Part shown: positions 28,709 to 37,998 of the stretch, piece after piece
How the letters are laid out: every line of letters begins with the position of its first letter
Position numbering within the stretch: position 1 is the stretch's first letter
NCBI RefSeq assembly: GCF_000337895.1
Contig: NZ_AOMA01000017.1
Coordinates: forward strand, 1 to 39,978
DNA from: Halobiforma nitratireducens JCM 10879
GTDB lineage: Archaea; Halobacteriota; Halobacteria; Halobacteriales; Natrialbaceae
DNA: 39,978 nucleotides
Direction of reading: 5' to 3'
Made by a program: the position numbers and the translations under genes
Notes under the pieces: model-generated
Databases searched by the model: none
Seen by the model: only the letters and a program-made list of their open reading frames with translations
Told to the model about the DNA's origin: nothing

Positions 28709-30286
28709 ATGAGTCCCGCCACGACTACCGACGACCGACCTGGATCGGCCACCGGTCGCTCGATCAGACGCCACGTCGGAGCCGTCCTCGAGCCACGGCT
28801 GGGGATCGATCCGCGTGCGCTCGCCGCGTTTCGAATCGCTCTCGGGTTGGTCGTGCTCGCGGACCTCCTGTTTGTCCGGCTGCCCGGTCTGGCGACCTTT
28901 TACACTGACGACGGCGTGTTTCCGCGGGCGACGCTCGCGGAGTTGTTTCCCGGGTTCGAGTCCGCGTCGCTGCACGCGCTCTCCGGTGGGCTCGGACTCC
29001 AGGCCGTCCTGCTCGCGATCGGGTGTCTCGCCGCGCTCGCGCTGGCGATCGGATACCGAACGCGACTCGCGACGGCGGTGACTGTCGTCTTTCTCGCCTC
29101 CTTGCACGCGAGGAACCCGCTGGTGTTGAACGGCGGCGACACGATTTTACTGTCGTTGCTCTTTCTCGGGCTCTTCCTGTCGCTTGAGTCACGCTGGTCG
29201 GTCGACGCGTTGCGTAGCACGGACCCCGACGCCGACAGTGGTACGACCGGCCGGACCGACCGCCTGTTCTCGGTTGCCACCGCGACGATTCTCGTCCACT
29301 TCGTCACCATCTACGCCGTCAACGGCGCGATCAAGTTCCAGAGCGAGGCGTGGCTGTCGGGAACGGCCACGGCACGGATCTTCCAGCTCGAGCAGTTCGT
29401 CGTCTGGTTCGGGCCCTGGGTCGCCGAGCTGGGCACCGAATTCGCTGTGTTGCTGGTCGCTGCGAACTGGGCCTGGACGGCACTGCTCTGTGGTTCCGTT
29501 CTCCTGCTCGTCGTCACCGACCGACTCCGAATCGCGCTCGTGCTGGCGTTCGTCGGCGCGCAGCTGGGACTCGCGGCCACGATGCGGCTCGGGGCGTTCC
29601 CGTTCGTGATGGTCGCGGCGCTGTTGTTGTTCCTACCGCCCCGCGTCTGGAACCGCCTCGAGGCGACGCTGACCGCGTCCGGTCGCGACTTCGCGTCGGT
29701 GGCGGGGAGTGCGGGACGGCGGACCCTCGAGTTCGAGCGGGCCGTTCTCCCCTCGTCTACGGCGTGGTCCCTGTCTATTCGGTCCGGACCTGGACTGCGA
29801 CGGGCGGGCCGTGTCGTCGCTTCGGTCGTTCTCGTCTGTTTCCTCTTGGCCGTCGTCGGCTGGCAGCTGGCCGGTGCGGGGTTCGTCGACTCGCCGGCGG
29901 CGACGCCGGACGCGGTCGAGGACGCGAGCTGGTCGTTCTTCGCCCCGAACCCGCCCGATGCGTACTGGTGGTACGCCTGGGAAGCGGACCTTGAGGGCGG
30001 CGAGACCGTCGGCACCCTCACCGGCGAGTCGGGCGCGATCGATCGGCCACCCGACGCGGCGGACACGTCCCCGTCGGTGCTCTGGAAACGGTACGGAAGC
30101 GAGCTGCGACACGCCGGCGAGACCCCCTACGAGCCGCTCGCTGCGTACCGTTGCGAGGCAGTAGCCGCCGCTGAATACGACAGCACACCCGAGGTCCTGC
30201 GCCTGTACCACGTCGAACAGCCCGTGACGCCCGACGGCCCGGTCGGTGAGCCAAACGCGGAGCAACGACTCGAGTACGAGTGCTGA
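28709..30286 (+). CDS. HTTM domain membrane protein (vitamin K-dependent carboxylase-like)
   Basis: A 525-residue integral membrane protein. The N-terminal domain (LGIDPRALAAFRIALGLVVLADLLF, then TFYTDDGVFPR) is the typical start of HTTM-domain proteins, the prokaryotic relatives of the gamma-carboxylase membrane domain. Eight or more hydrophobic segments extend to about residue 400. The block FVTIYAVNGAIKFQSEAWLSGTA is a family feature. The C-terminal part (about 405-525) is soluble and acidic, with FFAPNPPDAYWWY. HTTM proteins often sit beside DoxX- or thioredoxin-like genes; none is present. The function is unknown. The ATG at 28709 fits the start of the domain; no close TATA box is seen. 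Confidence 0.85.
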   Translation: MSPATTTDDRPGSATGRSIRRHVGAVLEPRLGIDPRALAAFRIALGLVVLADLLFVRLPGLATFYTDDGVFPRATLAELFPGFESASLHALSGGLGLQAVLLAIGCLAALALAIGYRTRLATAVTVVFLASLHARNPLVLNGGDTILLSLLFLGLFLSLESRWSVDALRSTDPDADSGTTGRTDRLFSVATATILVHFVTIYAVNGAIKFQSEAWLSGTATARIFQLEQFVVWFGPWVAELGTEFAVLLVAANWAWTALLCGSVLLLVVTDRLRIALVLAFVGAQLGLAATMRLGAFPFVMVAALLLFLPPRVWNRLEATLTASGRDFASVAGSAGRRTLEFERAVLPSSTAWSLSIRSGPGLRRAGRVVASVVLVCFLLAVVGWQLAGAGFVDSPAATPDAVEDASWSFFAPNPPDAYWWYAWEADLEGGETVGTLTGESGAIDRPPDAADTSPSVLWKRYGSELRHAGETPYEPLAAYRCEAVAAAEYDSTPEVLRLYHVEQPVTPDGPVGEPNAEQRLEYEC

Positions 30287-30393
30287 GGCGGGTGTCGGGA
30301 CACGCCGTGGGTTCGAACGCCGCCACCGACCGACGACGGTCGTCGTCGCCGCGAACCGCTACATCTTTTCGCCGCCAACGCTCACGTTCGGCA

Positions 30394-31191
30394 ATGAGCC
30401 AACGTTCGGATCGAGCGGCAGTCGCCCTCGAGGCGGCCGAAGCCGGCGCGGAAGTCGCCGACGAGTCCTTCCGCGGGACCCTCGAGATCGATCACAAGGA
30501 CGGAAAGACGGACGTCGTCACGCAGGCCGACCGCGAGGCCCAAAAGCGAGTCGTCGAGACGATCCGCGAGGAGTTCGCCGACGACCCGATCGTCGGGGAG
30601 GAAGACGAGGAACTGAAAGCGGTCCCCGAAGAGGGGCCGGCCTGGATCGTCGACCCGATCGACGGAACGAACAACTACGTCGCCGGTATGCGCGGGTTCG
30701 GGACTGCCGTCGCGGCCGTCGTCGACGGCGAGCCCGTCGCTGCCGCGACCGTCTGTCCTGCACTCGGGGACACCTACCGTATCGGCCCCGATGGCGCGTA
30801 TCGGAACGGCCGCGAGCTGTCGGTCAGTGACCGCACGGACCCCGAGGTAGCAACCGTCTGTCCGACGTTCTGGTGGGACTTCGACCACCGCGACGAGTAC
30901 GGCCGGGCGACTGCGGCGCTGGTCGAGCGGTTCGGCGACATGCGCCGGTACGGCTGTGCCCAGCTCTCGCTTGGCCTGCTGGCCGCGGGCGGCCTCGAGG
31001 GCGTCGTCACGAACAAGCGGGCCAATCCGTGGGATACGGTCGCCGGGGTCGCGATGATTCGGGAGGCCGGCGGAGTCGTCACCGACCTCGAGGGGGACCG
31101 CTGGCGACACGACAGCCACGGTCTCGTCGCCTCGAACGGCGGCGTTCACGAGGAACTGCTCGAGGCAGCCCGGGAGATCGAACGGGACTGA
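30394..31191 (+). CDS. Inositol monophosphatase family phosphatase
   Basis: A 265-residue Mg-dependent phosphatase of the IMPase/FBPase superfamily. Metal and catalytic motifs are visible: the KTDVVTQAD region near residue 38, Glu-Glu in IVGEEDEE, and the signature [16 protein letters not shown] (about 88-103), which holds the metal-binding Asp residues. The C-terminal [17 protein letters not shown] carries the conserved Trp-Asp. Archaeal members may act as fructose-1,6-bisphosphatase as well as on inositol phosphates, so the substrate is not fixed. The ATG at 30394 follows a weak AT-rich stretch (TACATCTTTT) about 31 bases upstream. Confidence 0.9.
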   Translation: MSQRSDRAAVALEAAEAGAEVADESFRGTLEIDHKDGKTDVVTQADREAQKRVVETIREEFADDPIVGEEDEELKAVPEEGPAWIVDPIDGTNNYVAGMRGFGTAVAAVVDGEPVAAATVCPALGDTYRIGPDGAYRNGRELSVSDRTDPEVATVCPTFWWDFDHRDEYGRATAALVERFGDMRRYGCAQLSLGLLAAGGLEGVVTNKRANPWDTVAGVAMIREAGGVVTDLEGDRWRHDSHGLVASNGGVHEELLEAAREIERD

Positions 31192-31238
31192 ATCGGGGCT
31201 GGCACGGACCTCGAGGTGCCCCACACCACTCGCGACAC

Positions 31239-31260
31239 GGAAAACAGGAAACCGGAAACG
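31239..31260. repeat. Short purine-rich imperfect repeat
   Basis: GGAAAACAGGAAACCGGAAACG consists of three drifting GGAAA(A)C(A/C)G units. Its relation to the octamer and heptamer tracts elsewhere in the window is one of style, not identity. Confidence 0.5.
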
Positions 31261-31265
31261 GTAAG
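31258..31265 (+). promoter_or_regulatory. TATA-like box of the DUF63 gene
   Basis: ACGGTAAG-type sequence, centred about 28 bases before the ATG at 31290. Confidence 0.35.
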
Positions 31266-31289
31266 CGCCCCCCTCCATGGATAACGGGT

Positions 31290-32417
31290 ATGTACGAGTA
31301 CATCGAGCGGTACGGCCCCGTCCGCGTCTGGGCCGCCACCGTGATTGCGCTCGCCGCGACGGTAGTCCTGTTGGCTACCGCCTTTCCGGAGCGAGTGTAC
31401 CGCGATCTCATCTGGCAGTACTACTGGGGCCCTGTCGTCGCCGACGCCCACGGCTGGAGTCAGGTTGCCTGGGCCGGCGGCGAACAGGTCCCGGGCTACG
31501 AGGCTGGTACCGGCGACGGGCCGTTCGCCGAACCCGGATACACGTTCGTCTCCTATGCCGGCTACATCCCGACGCTGATCCTCGGGATCATCGGTATCGT
31601 CTTCATCATCGAACGGCTCGAGATCGAACGCTACCGTGCGGGCTTCTACGGGCTGTTCCCGTTCATGCTCTTCGGCGGTGCCCTCCGCGTCGTCGAGGAC
31701 GCCAACGTCGCCGCGTTCCGTCATACGGGCGAACTCGCGATCGAGCTGCCGTGGTCCGGGTTCCTGATCAGCCCGCTGATCTACTTCGTCGTCTTCCTCG
31801 TGACGCTCGTCGCCGTCGTCGTCTCCGTGTGGCTCGACCGAAACGACTACGTCTCGGGGTACGAGTACCCGCTGTTCGGTATCGGGACCGCTCTCCTCGT
31901 GCTCACGCTGGGCTATCTCGGGTCCACGGCTGCGACCCAGGAGTACGCGACGTTCTACCCGCTCCTGTTGGTAACGACGCTCGTCGGCGCGACTGCGGCG
32001 ACGTGGGTGACCTGGGAGGCAGTCAAGCGGTTCGCCCCGGACATCAACCGCGGCACTCGGTTCATGGGTGCAATCGTCATCTGGGCCCATGCAGTCGACG
32101 GAGTCGCGAACGTCATCGGACTCGACTGGGCGGTCGTGTTCGGTCACAGTCAGAATCTCCTCCCGAAACACCCGGTCAACGAGACGATCGTCAACGTCAC
32201 CGGGTCCGTTCTTCCCGCTGAAATAGCGGAGATAACCGGGGCAGCGTGGCCGTTTCTGCTGGTCAAGCTCGCGGCAGCCGTCGTCGTCATCTGGATCTTC
32301 AACGACGAGGTGTTCGACGAGAGCCCACGCTATGCCATCTTGCTGATGATCACCGTCGTCGCCGTCGGGCTCGGACCAGGTACTCGTGACATGCTGCGGG
32401 CGACGTTCGGCGTCTGA
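31290..32417 (+). CDS. DUF63 family membrane protein
   Basis: A 375-residue polytopic membrane protein of the archaeal DUF63 family. The N-terminal region reads [22 protein letters not shown] soluble segment with [13 protein letters not shown] follows, then about eight hydrophobic helices, including [20 protein letters not shown] and [20 protein letters not shown]. Family blocks are [38 protein letters not shown] and the acidic [13 protein letters not shown] region. No catalytic role is known. The ATG at 31290 is preferred over the long upstream open frame because it begins the family N-terminus. It stands downstream of the IMPase gene by 98 bp on the same strand and may share a transcript. 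Confidence 0.9.
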   Translation: MYEYIERYGPVRVWAATVIALAATVVLLATAFPERVYRDLIWQYYWGPVVADAHGWSQVAWAGGEQVPGYEAGTGDGPFAEPGYTFVSYAGYIPTLILGIIGIVFIIERLEIERYRAGFYGLFPFMLFGGALRVVEDANVAAFRHTGELAIELPWSGFLISPLIYFVVFLVTLVAVVVSVWLDRNDYVSGYEYPLFGIGTALLVLTLGYLGSTAATQEYATFYPLLLVTTLVGATAATWVTWEAVKRFAPDINRGTRFMGAIVIWAHAVDGVANVIGLDWAVVFGHSQNLLPKHPVNETIVNVTGSVLPAEIAEITGAAWPFLLVKLAAAVVVIWIFNDEVFDESPRYAILLMITVVAVGLGPGTRDMLRATFGV

Positions 32418-32448
32418 TTAAATCCGGTCGGTTCCGTCGTCCCTATTC

Positions 32449-33228
32449 TCAGGGTTCTCCCTGCTCCCAGAGTTCGTCGAAGCTCGCGGCGAGCTGGCGG
32501 GCGGTGTCGTCCTCCCGGAAGTTGATGACCGCGAGCAACTCGTCGGGCGCGGCAGGATTGACGACCTCGAGACAGACCTCGGTGCCGTCGAGGACGATGA
32601 ACCGCTGTTCGGGAATCCGGTCCGTGTGTCGCACTTCCATCCCGGCTGCGGTGAGGTCGGCGATGCGGTCGGCCGCGTGTTCGAGGTCCGTCGCGAGCAG
32701 TCGAATCGAGACGCCGAGATCGAGGAGTTCACACAGCCGGTCTGCAAACGCCGTCTCGAACTCCGGACTGACGTCGACCGTGTCCGCGGCGATCCTGATC
32801 GAGTCGTCGACGGCTGCGAACCGCTCCAACAGGAGGTCCTGTGCCGCGTCCTCGTGGAGCGCGCTCGTGGTGAACCCTTCTTTCGTGTTGCCGTTCGTGA
32901 TCCCCGAGAGCGCGTCCGCTGCCGTCGTCGCCGTTCGTTCGTACTCCGAACGCTGCTCCTCGAGTTCCTCGACCCGGCGTTGTTTGAGTCGATTCACGGC
33001 CTCGTCCGGTTCCACGTGGACGTACGTCCGCGGGCGACCGTCGTCGGCACGGGCGAGCGATCGATCGACGAGCGAGTTGAGGACGTCGTAGACACGTCCG
33101 GTGGGAACGTCGGCTGCGTCGGCGACTTCGTCGGCCGTCATCGTCCCTCCCCGAGCGAGTGCCACGTACGCCCTGGCCTCGTAGCTCGAGAGCCCCAGTT
33201 CGGCCAGTAGCTCCGCGTGTTCTTCCAT
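32449..33228 (-). CDS. TrmB-family transcriptional regulator
   Basis: A 259-residue regulator. The N-terminal winged helix-turn-helix at about residues 1-80 (MEEHAELLAELGLSSYEARAYVALARGG, MTADEVADAADVPTGRVYDVLNSLVDR) is of the TrmB type. A coiled-coil-like segment follows at about 85-115 (RLKQRRVEELEEQRSEYER). The C-terminal domain (LLLERFAAVDDSIRIAADTVDVSPEFETAFADRL to the end) resembles the effector domain of haloarchaeal TrmB-like proteins. The gene is divergent from the COG1361/MMPL unit, 84 bp away. A 20-bp palindrome lies between, overlapping its own expected promoter, so control of itself and of the neighbours is likely (inference). Confidence 0.88.
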   Translation of the reverse strand: MEEHAELLAELGLSSYEARAYVALARGGTMTADEVADAADVPTGRVYDVLNSLVDRSLARADDGRPRTYVHVEPDEAVNRLKQRRVEELEEQRSEYERTATTAADALSGITNGNTKEGFTTSALHEDAAQDLLLERFAAVDDSIRIAADTVDVSPEFETAFADRLCELLDLGVSIRLLATDLEHAADRIADLTAAGMEVRHTDRIPEQRFIVLDGTEVCLEVVNPAAPDELLAVINFREDDTARQLAASFDELWEQGEP

Positions 33229-33249
33229 ATCGGGTCCTTCAGAGAGAGG

Positions 33250-33269
33250 AAACAACAAGCTTGTGGTTT
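33250..33269. promoter_or_regulatory. 20-bp palindrome between TrmB and the COG1361/MMPL unit
   Basis: AAACAACAAG and CTTGTGGTTT form a palindrome with 9 of 10 base pairs matched, centred on AAGCTT. It is 22 bases upstream of the TrmB start, where its TATA box should be, and 15 bases before the probable TATA box of the plus-strand unit. It fits an autoregulatory operator. Confidence 0.6.
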
Positions 33270-33280
33270 GCAATAGAAAG

Positions 33281-33289
33281 GTTGATACG
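33281..33289 (+). promoter_or_regulatory. TATA-like box of the COG1361/MMPL unit
   Basis: GTTGATACG is centred about 27 bases before the ATG at 33313. A purine-rich AGAAAG just before it could be the TFB-recognition element. Confidence 0.5.
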
Positions 33290-33312
33290 TAGGCTCCCGA
33301 TACAGTCATACA

Positions 33313-35337
33313 ATGAGACGAACTCGAATCGCCGCCCTCGTATTCGTCGTCTTTCTGGTGGCAAGTTTTCCACTGATAACGTCTGTCGCCGCCGCCGACG
33401 AACCCGACTTCGAGGTCTACGTTCCCGAGAACATCGTCGAACCAGGTGAGGAAACGAACCTCGAACTCGAGATTCGCAACGCTGCCTCGCCGTACGAGGA
33501 CGACAGCGATGTCGGAGATGCGCCGCCGACCGAAGCACGCGACGTGACCGTCGCGCTCAACGAGACCGACGCGCCAGTCGACGTGAAGACCAACGAGACG
33601 CCGATGCCGACGATGTCGGCTCAGACGCTGTTCTCGGAGTCGTTCACCATCGCCGTCGACGAAGACGCCGAGGCCGGCACGTACCAACTCGAGGCCGAAA
33701 TCGAGTACGCGTACGACGAGGACGACAGCAGCACCGACACGGAGACCGTCGAGATCGTCGTCGAAGAACGAGCACGGTTCGACGCCGGCAACGTCACGTC
33801 CAACCTGGTTGTCGGGGACCGCGGCACCGTCACGCTCGAGTTGGAGAACACTGGCGTCGAGAACGCAAGCAACGCCGTGGTCCAGTTCGATTCCCCGGAC
33901 CCGAACGTTCAGACGATCGATCCGACGACCGACGAGTCGGAGCTTCAGACTGCAGGTAGCGAGGAGTACGTCGGCGACTGGGAGATCAACGAGACCACGA
34001 CGGTCAAAGCGGCGATGGACGTCGATTCCGACGCAGTCGCCCGGACCTATCCCGTCTCCGTGACTGTCGATTTCCGCGACGAAGACGGGGTCGACCGTAC
34101 CTCACGTGAGGTCCGCGTCGGTGCCGACACCGCACCCGAACAGCAGTTCGTCGCCGAGGATCTCACAACCGATCTCTACGTCGGCGAGGACGGGACGGTC
34201 GAGGGGAAGATCGTCAACGACGGACCGATGCCGGTCGAAAACGCCGTGATCGTCGTCGACGATGGCGAAGACGGCATTGTCCCGGAGCTCGAAGGGGGGC
34301 TCGGCAGCGGTTCGAACGTCTATCCACGCGAGACCCAGTACGCCGTCGGCGATCTGAAGCCGGGCGACTCAGAGCCGTTCGAGTTCCGAGTCGGCATCGG
34401 CGGGGAAGCCGAGCCGGGACCACGCATCATGGAAGCCGACGTCAGGTACCGGAACATCCACGACGACGTGCGGATGACCCACGATCCGATCGACGTTCCA
34501 CTCGAGGTCGCGCCCGAGCGCGACGAGTTCGACGTCGAGATACTCAACGCTACCCAGGAGGTCGGCGACACCCAGAAAATCTCGCTGGAGGTGACCAACG
34601 CGAAGGCGGAGACGGTGACCGATATCGAGGCGGAACTCTACACGAACGATCCGCTCGACAGCGACGGCGGCGGCGGGTTCATCCCCGCGCTCGACCCCGG
34701 CGAATCGGCCACAGTCACCTTCGAGGTCGAGGTAGAGGGCGACGCGACCCCCCAGACGTACCCGCTCCGGATGGACTTCCGGTACGACGACGAACGGTCC
34801 AACTCCCAGCTGACCGATACGTACCGGATTCCCCTCGAGGTCGTCGAGCCGGATCGGCGACTCTCCCCGCTTGGCATCGCGATTATCGTCGGAACGTTCG
34901 GAATACTCGCCGCAGCCAGCTGGCGGTTCCGCGACGAGATCGAAGACGCCGCCGATGGTGTCCCGGTCCTCGAACGGACCAGTGAGGTTCACCCGTTCGC
35001 ACCGATCGCGAGACGGATCGACGAACGCCGAAGTGACACGCGATCGACCACCGGAACGGACACGGGCTACGGTGGCCACGCACCCGTCGACAGTTCGATC
35101 GATCCCGACTCGAGCCTGTCGGACGGCCGTATCGATGACGTGATGGACGAGACCGAGATGGGGCAGTCGGCTGAAGACGAGCAGTTCGAGTTCGGTGAAG
35201 GGAGCGAAGTGGACGAAACTGGCAAAGCGGACGACTTCGACGAGCGCCAGTGGGACAGATCGGACCGTCACTCCGGCGATCAGGAGCATCACGAACCCGA
35301 CCACGACGATCGAGCCGACTCAGATACGGATCCGTGA
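33313..35337 (+). CDS. Exported COG1361/NEW3-type surface protein with C-terminal membrane anchor
   Basis: A 674-residue protein. A Sec-type signal (MRRTRIAALVFVVFLVASFPL to about residue 27) is followed by several beta-sandwich repeats of the NEW3/CARDB kind. Segments such as VGDRGTVTLELENTGVENASNAVVQF, LYVGEDGTVEGKIVNDGPMPVENAVIVV and VGDTQKISLEVTNAKAETVTDIEAEL show the repeated N-(T/D)-G pattern. A transmembrane helix LSPLGIAIIVGTFGILAAASW is at about residues 517-537. The remaining roughly 135 residues are a cytoplasmic, very acidic, disordered tail. It is 6 bp upstream of the MMPL transporter and shares its promoter. Such proteins may act as an external adaptor for the RND pump (inference). 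Confidence 0.85.
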   Translation: MRRTRIAALVFVVFLVASFPLITSVAAADEPDFEVYVPENIVEPGEETNLELEIRNAASPYEDDSDVGDAPPTEARDVTVALNETDAPVDVKTNETPMPTMSAQTLFSESFTIAVDEDAEAGTYQLEAEIEYAYDEDDSSTDTETVEIVVEERARFDAGNVTSNLVVGDRGTVTLELENTGVENASNAVVQFDSPDPNVQTIDPTTDESELQTAGSEEYVGDWEINETTTVKAAMDVDSDAVARTYPVSVTVDFRDEDGVDRTSREVRVGADTAPEQQFVAEDLTTDLYVGEDGTVEGKIVNDGPMPVENAVIVVDDGEDGIVPELEGGLGSGSNVYPRETQYAVGDLKPGDSEPFEFRVGIGGEAEPGPRIMEADVRYRNIHDDVRMTHDPIDVPLEVAPERDEFDVEILNATQEVGDTQKISLEVTNAKAETVTDIEAELYTNDPLDSDGGGGFIPALDPGESATVTFEVEVEGDATPQTYPLRMDFRYDDERSNSQLTDTYRIPLEVVEPDRRLSPLGIAIIVGTFGILAAASWRFRDEIEDAADGVPVLERTSEVHPFAPIARRIDERRSDTRSTTGTDTGYGGHAPVDSSIDPDSSLSDGRIDDVMDETEMGQSAEDEQFEFGEGSEVDETGKADDFDERQWDRSDRHSGDQEHHEPDHDDRADSDTDP

Positions 35338-35343
35338 GGACCG

Positions 35344-37770
35344 ATGGCATCAGCATCAGCATCGGACACCATTGACCGGCTACTCGACGGGCTCAACTAC
35401 TGGATTACGGAACGTCCACGCGCCGTTATCATCGCGTTTCTGCTCGTTACAGCCCTGTTTGCAGGCGGACTGGGGAACATCGAGGTCGAAGAAGGCGTCG
35501 AGACGTTCGCCGAAGGGGTACCGGCATACGAAGCACAGCAATCGATCGACGAAGAGTTCGAGCCTCCGTTCGAAGGAGACGGAGCGACCACACAGGTCAT
35601 CAAACGGGGTGACAACGTCGTCTCCCGGGGGTCGCTGTTAGAGCTCCTCGAGTTCCAACACTATCTCGAGGAAAACGACGAGCTCCGGGTCGAGGACACC
35701 TCGAGTATAGCGGAGTTCGTCGCGCTCACGATCGATCCGACGGCGGAAACCCGAGAGGAGCAGATCCGGGCATTGGAACGCAGTTCGGACAGCCAGGTAC
35801 GTGACGTGGTCCGTGACCTGGGTCACAACCCCGACTTCGTGGCCCCGTTGAGCAACGATTTCAATCGACAGGAACCCCAGGCGTCGGCCGTCGTCGCGAC
35901 CGCGACCCACGCGGACGACGCGGACGAACAGGCCGTCCAACAGCGAACCCAAGAGGTAGCGGACTCGATGACGGAAGACATCGTCGTGTTCGGCGGTGGC
36001 ATCCTCGACTCCGAGTTCGAAAACGCCATCGAAGACTCGCTGACGATCATCGTGCCCGTCGTTATCCTGTTGATTCTCGGCTTCCTGACGTCGGCGTACC
36101 GCGACCCGTTCGACCTCGTACTCGGGTTGATCTCGCTGGTAATGGCCGTCGTCTGGACGTTCGGGTTCATGGGCTACGCCGGGATTCCGTTCACCGACAT
36201 GATGATCGCGATCCCGCCGCTGTTGCTCGCTATCGGGATCGACTTCGGTATCCACGCGGTAAACCGGTTCAGAGAGGAGCGTGCGGCAGGGGCCGGGATC
36301 GAAGACGGGATGCGAAACGCAGCCGAACAGCTGCTGATCGCGTTTTTCATCGTCACCGGCACGACCGTTATCGGGTTCGGAGCCAACATGATGAGCGAAC
36401 TCGGCCCCATTCAGGAGTTCGGGTTCGTCGCCAGCGTCGGAATCGTGTTTACGTTTCTCCTGTTCGGTATCTTTCTCCCGGCAGCGAAAGTCGAATTCGA
36501 ACGGTTCCGCCGGGCCTACGACCTCCCGCCGTTTAGCTCGTCGCCGCTCGGCTCGGAAGATTCCACGCTGGGTCGTCTACTGCCGTACGGAGCTCACGCG
36601 GGGAACAGAGCGCCAAAAGCGATGCTGCTGATCGCACTCCTGTTGACCGCGAGTGCTGGCGCGTACGCAACGACGGTCGATACGACCTTCGAGGACGAAG
36701 ACTTCCTCCCCGCTGAAGAGCTGCCAGCCTACGCGGAAGCCGCGCCGGGGGCGCTGGCTCCTGCAGAGTACACCGCGACGGGAACCATCAACTACCTCGA
36801 GGCCAACTTCGAGAGCGGCGAAGACGACGAGGTGACGATCTACGTCGAGGGGCCGATACACGAGGATCACGCCCTCGAGTCCGTCCACCGTGCCGGCTCC
36901 GATCCACCGTCGACGATCATCACCGAAGACGGCCACGCCGAAAGCCGGAGCATCGTCGACGTCATGCACGAACACGCCGACGACGACGACGAGTTCGCCT
37001 CCCTGCTCGAGGCAAACGACGTCAGTGGGAACGGCGTTCCGGATCGAAACGTGGGGTACGTCCTCGATCGACTGCTCGAATCCGACTCCCGGGATGACGC
37101 CCTCGAGTACATCACGGAAGATCAGCGGAGCATGCGCGTCATCTACACCGTCGAGGCCGACGCCACACAGGAGGAGATCAGCGACGATGCCGAGGAGTTG
37201 GCTGCTGACTACCGCCTCGATACGACGCCGACCGGTGAGATCGTCGTCTTCCACGAGATTTCCAACCTCGTCTTCGAGTCGTCACTGCTCAGTCTCGTGA
37301 TCGCGCTTGCACTCACGGCAGGGTTCCTGATGGTGATCTATCACGTCCTCGAGGGCCGGGCGTCACTTGGCGTGGCGAATCTCGTTCCGATCGTCGTTAC
37401 CGTCGCCGTTCTCGGCGGGACGATGCCACTCGTCGGGATCGCACTGAACGCACTCACCGGGACGGTGCTGTCGATCACGATCGGCGTGGGCGTCGCGTAC
37501 TCGGTTCACGTCACTCACCGGTTTATCGACGAGTACAACGAGTGTGCGGACGCCTACGAATCGTTGCTAACGACCCTTCGCGGAACGGGTGGTGCGCTGA
37601 CGGGATCGATGCTAACGACGCTCGGGGGCGCTGGCTCGCTGATAATCGCGGTCACTCCCGCGATCGGACAGTTCGGGCTGTTGATGGTCATCAGCGTCTT
37701 CTACTCGTATCTGATGGCGGTGATCGTGTTGCCGCCGACGCTCATCGTGTGGGAACGCCTGTTCGGCTGA
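35344..37770 (+). CDS. RND/MMPL superfamily transporter
   Basis: An 808-residue transporter with the two-fold repeated RND topology. Each half has one helix, a large external domain and a five-helix bundle. The N-terminal helix is RAVIIAFLLVTALFAGGLG. The first helix bundle spans about residues 230-380 (IIVPVVILLILGFLTSAY, PLLLAIGIDFGIHAVNRFREE), and the second about residues 640-805 (SLVIALALTAGFLMVIYHVL, GVGVAYSVHVTHRFIDEY). The Asp in GIDFG of TM4 is the likely proton relay in the first half, while the second half has GVAYS instead. Related proteins export lipids, hopanoids or drugs; the substrate here is unknown. Immediate linkage to the exported COG1361 protein is the key context. Confidence 0.88.
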   Translation: MASASASDTIDRLLDGLNYWITERPRAVIIAFLLVTALFAGGLGNIEVEEGVETFAEGVPAYEAQQSIDEEFEPPFEGDGATTQVIKRGDNVVSRGSLLELLEFQHYLEENDELRVEDTSSIAEFVALTIDPTAETREEQIRALERSSDSQVRDVVRDLGHNPDFVAPLSNDFNRQEPQASAVVATATHADDADEQAVQQRTQEVADSMTEDIVVFGGGILDSEFENAIEDSLTIIVPVVILLILGFLTSAYRDPFDLVLGLISLVMAVVWTFGFMGYAGIPFTDMMIAIPPLLLAIGIDFGIHAVNRFREERAAGAGIEDGMRNAAEQLLIAFFIVTGTTVIGFGANMMSELGPIQEFGFVASVGIVFTFLLFGIFLPAAKVEFERFRRAYDLPPFSSSPLGSEDSTLGRLLPYGAHAGNRAPKAMLLIALLLTASAGAYATTVDTTFEDEDFLPAEELPAYAEAAPGALAPAEYTATGTINYLEANFESGEDDEVTIYVEGPIHEDHALESVHRAGSDPPSTIITEDGHAESRSIVDVMHEHADDDDEFASLLEANDVSGNGVPDRNVGYVLDRLLESDSRDDALEYITEDQRSMRVIYTVEADATQEEISDDAEELAADYRLDTTPTGEIVVFHEISNLVFESSLLSLVIALALTAGFLMVIYHVLEGRASLGVANLVPIVVTVAVLGGTMPLVGIALNALTGTVLSITIGVGVAYSVHVTHRFIDEYNECADAYESLLTTLRGTGGALTGSMLTTLGGAGSLIIAVTPAIGQFGLLMVISVFYSYLMAVIVLPPTLIVWERLFG

Positions 37771-37998
37771 TCCACTCGGCTTTTTGTCGTGGCCGTCCCT
37801 TCTGTGGATTCCGTTCGTGGCGCGGTTCGTATCGTGTGAGAAGCGAGTCGCACCATTTCTCACTGTTGCGAGGCGTCGCTATCGGTACCGCCGAATGGGC
37901 CACGAGCGGTCGGATCGTCGTCGTTGGCTACCGGGAGACGACCGAGCGCCACGGGGACGCTCGCAGACGCCGGACCGATTAGGTCGGCTCTGGTCAGG
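37771..37998. other. Convergent spacer between the MMPL gene and trkH
   Basis: A 228-bp region with no recognised gene. TTTTTG directly follows the MMPL stop (CTTTTTGTC at about 37780-37788) and may be its oligo-T terminator. Confidence 0.4.
37782..37787 (+). terminator. Oligo-T terminator candidate of the MMPL gene
   Basis: T5 run within CTTTTTGTC about 12 bases past the stop codon, in archaeal U-tract style. No strong hairpin is attached. Confidence 0.4.

Noticed and set aside
28709-30286. Assigning HTTM protein a vitamin K-dependent carboxylase activity
   Set aside because: Only the membrane domain family is supported. Catalytic residues of the eukaryotic enzyme cannot be confirmed by eye.
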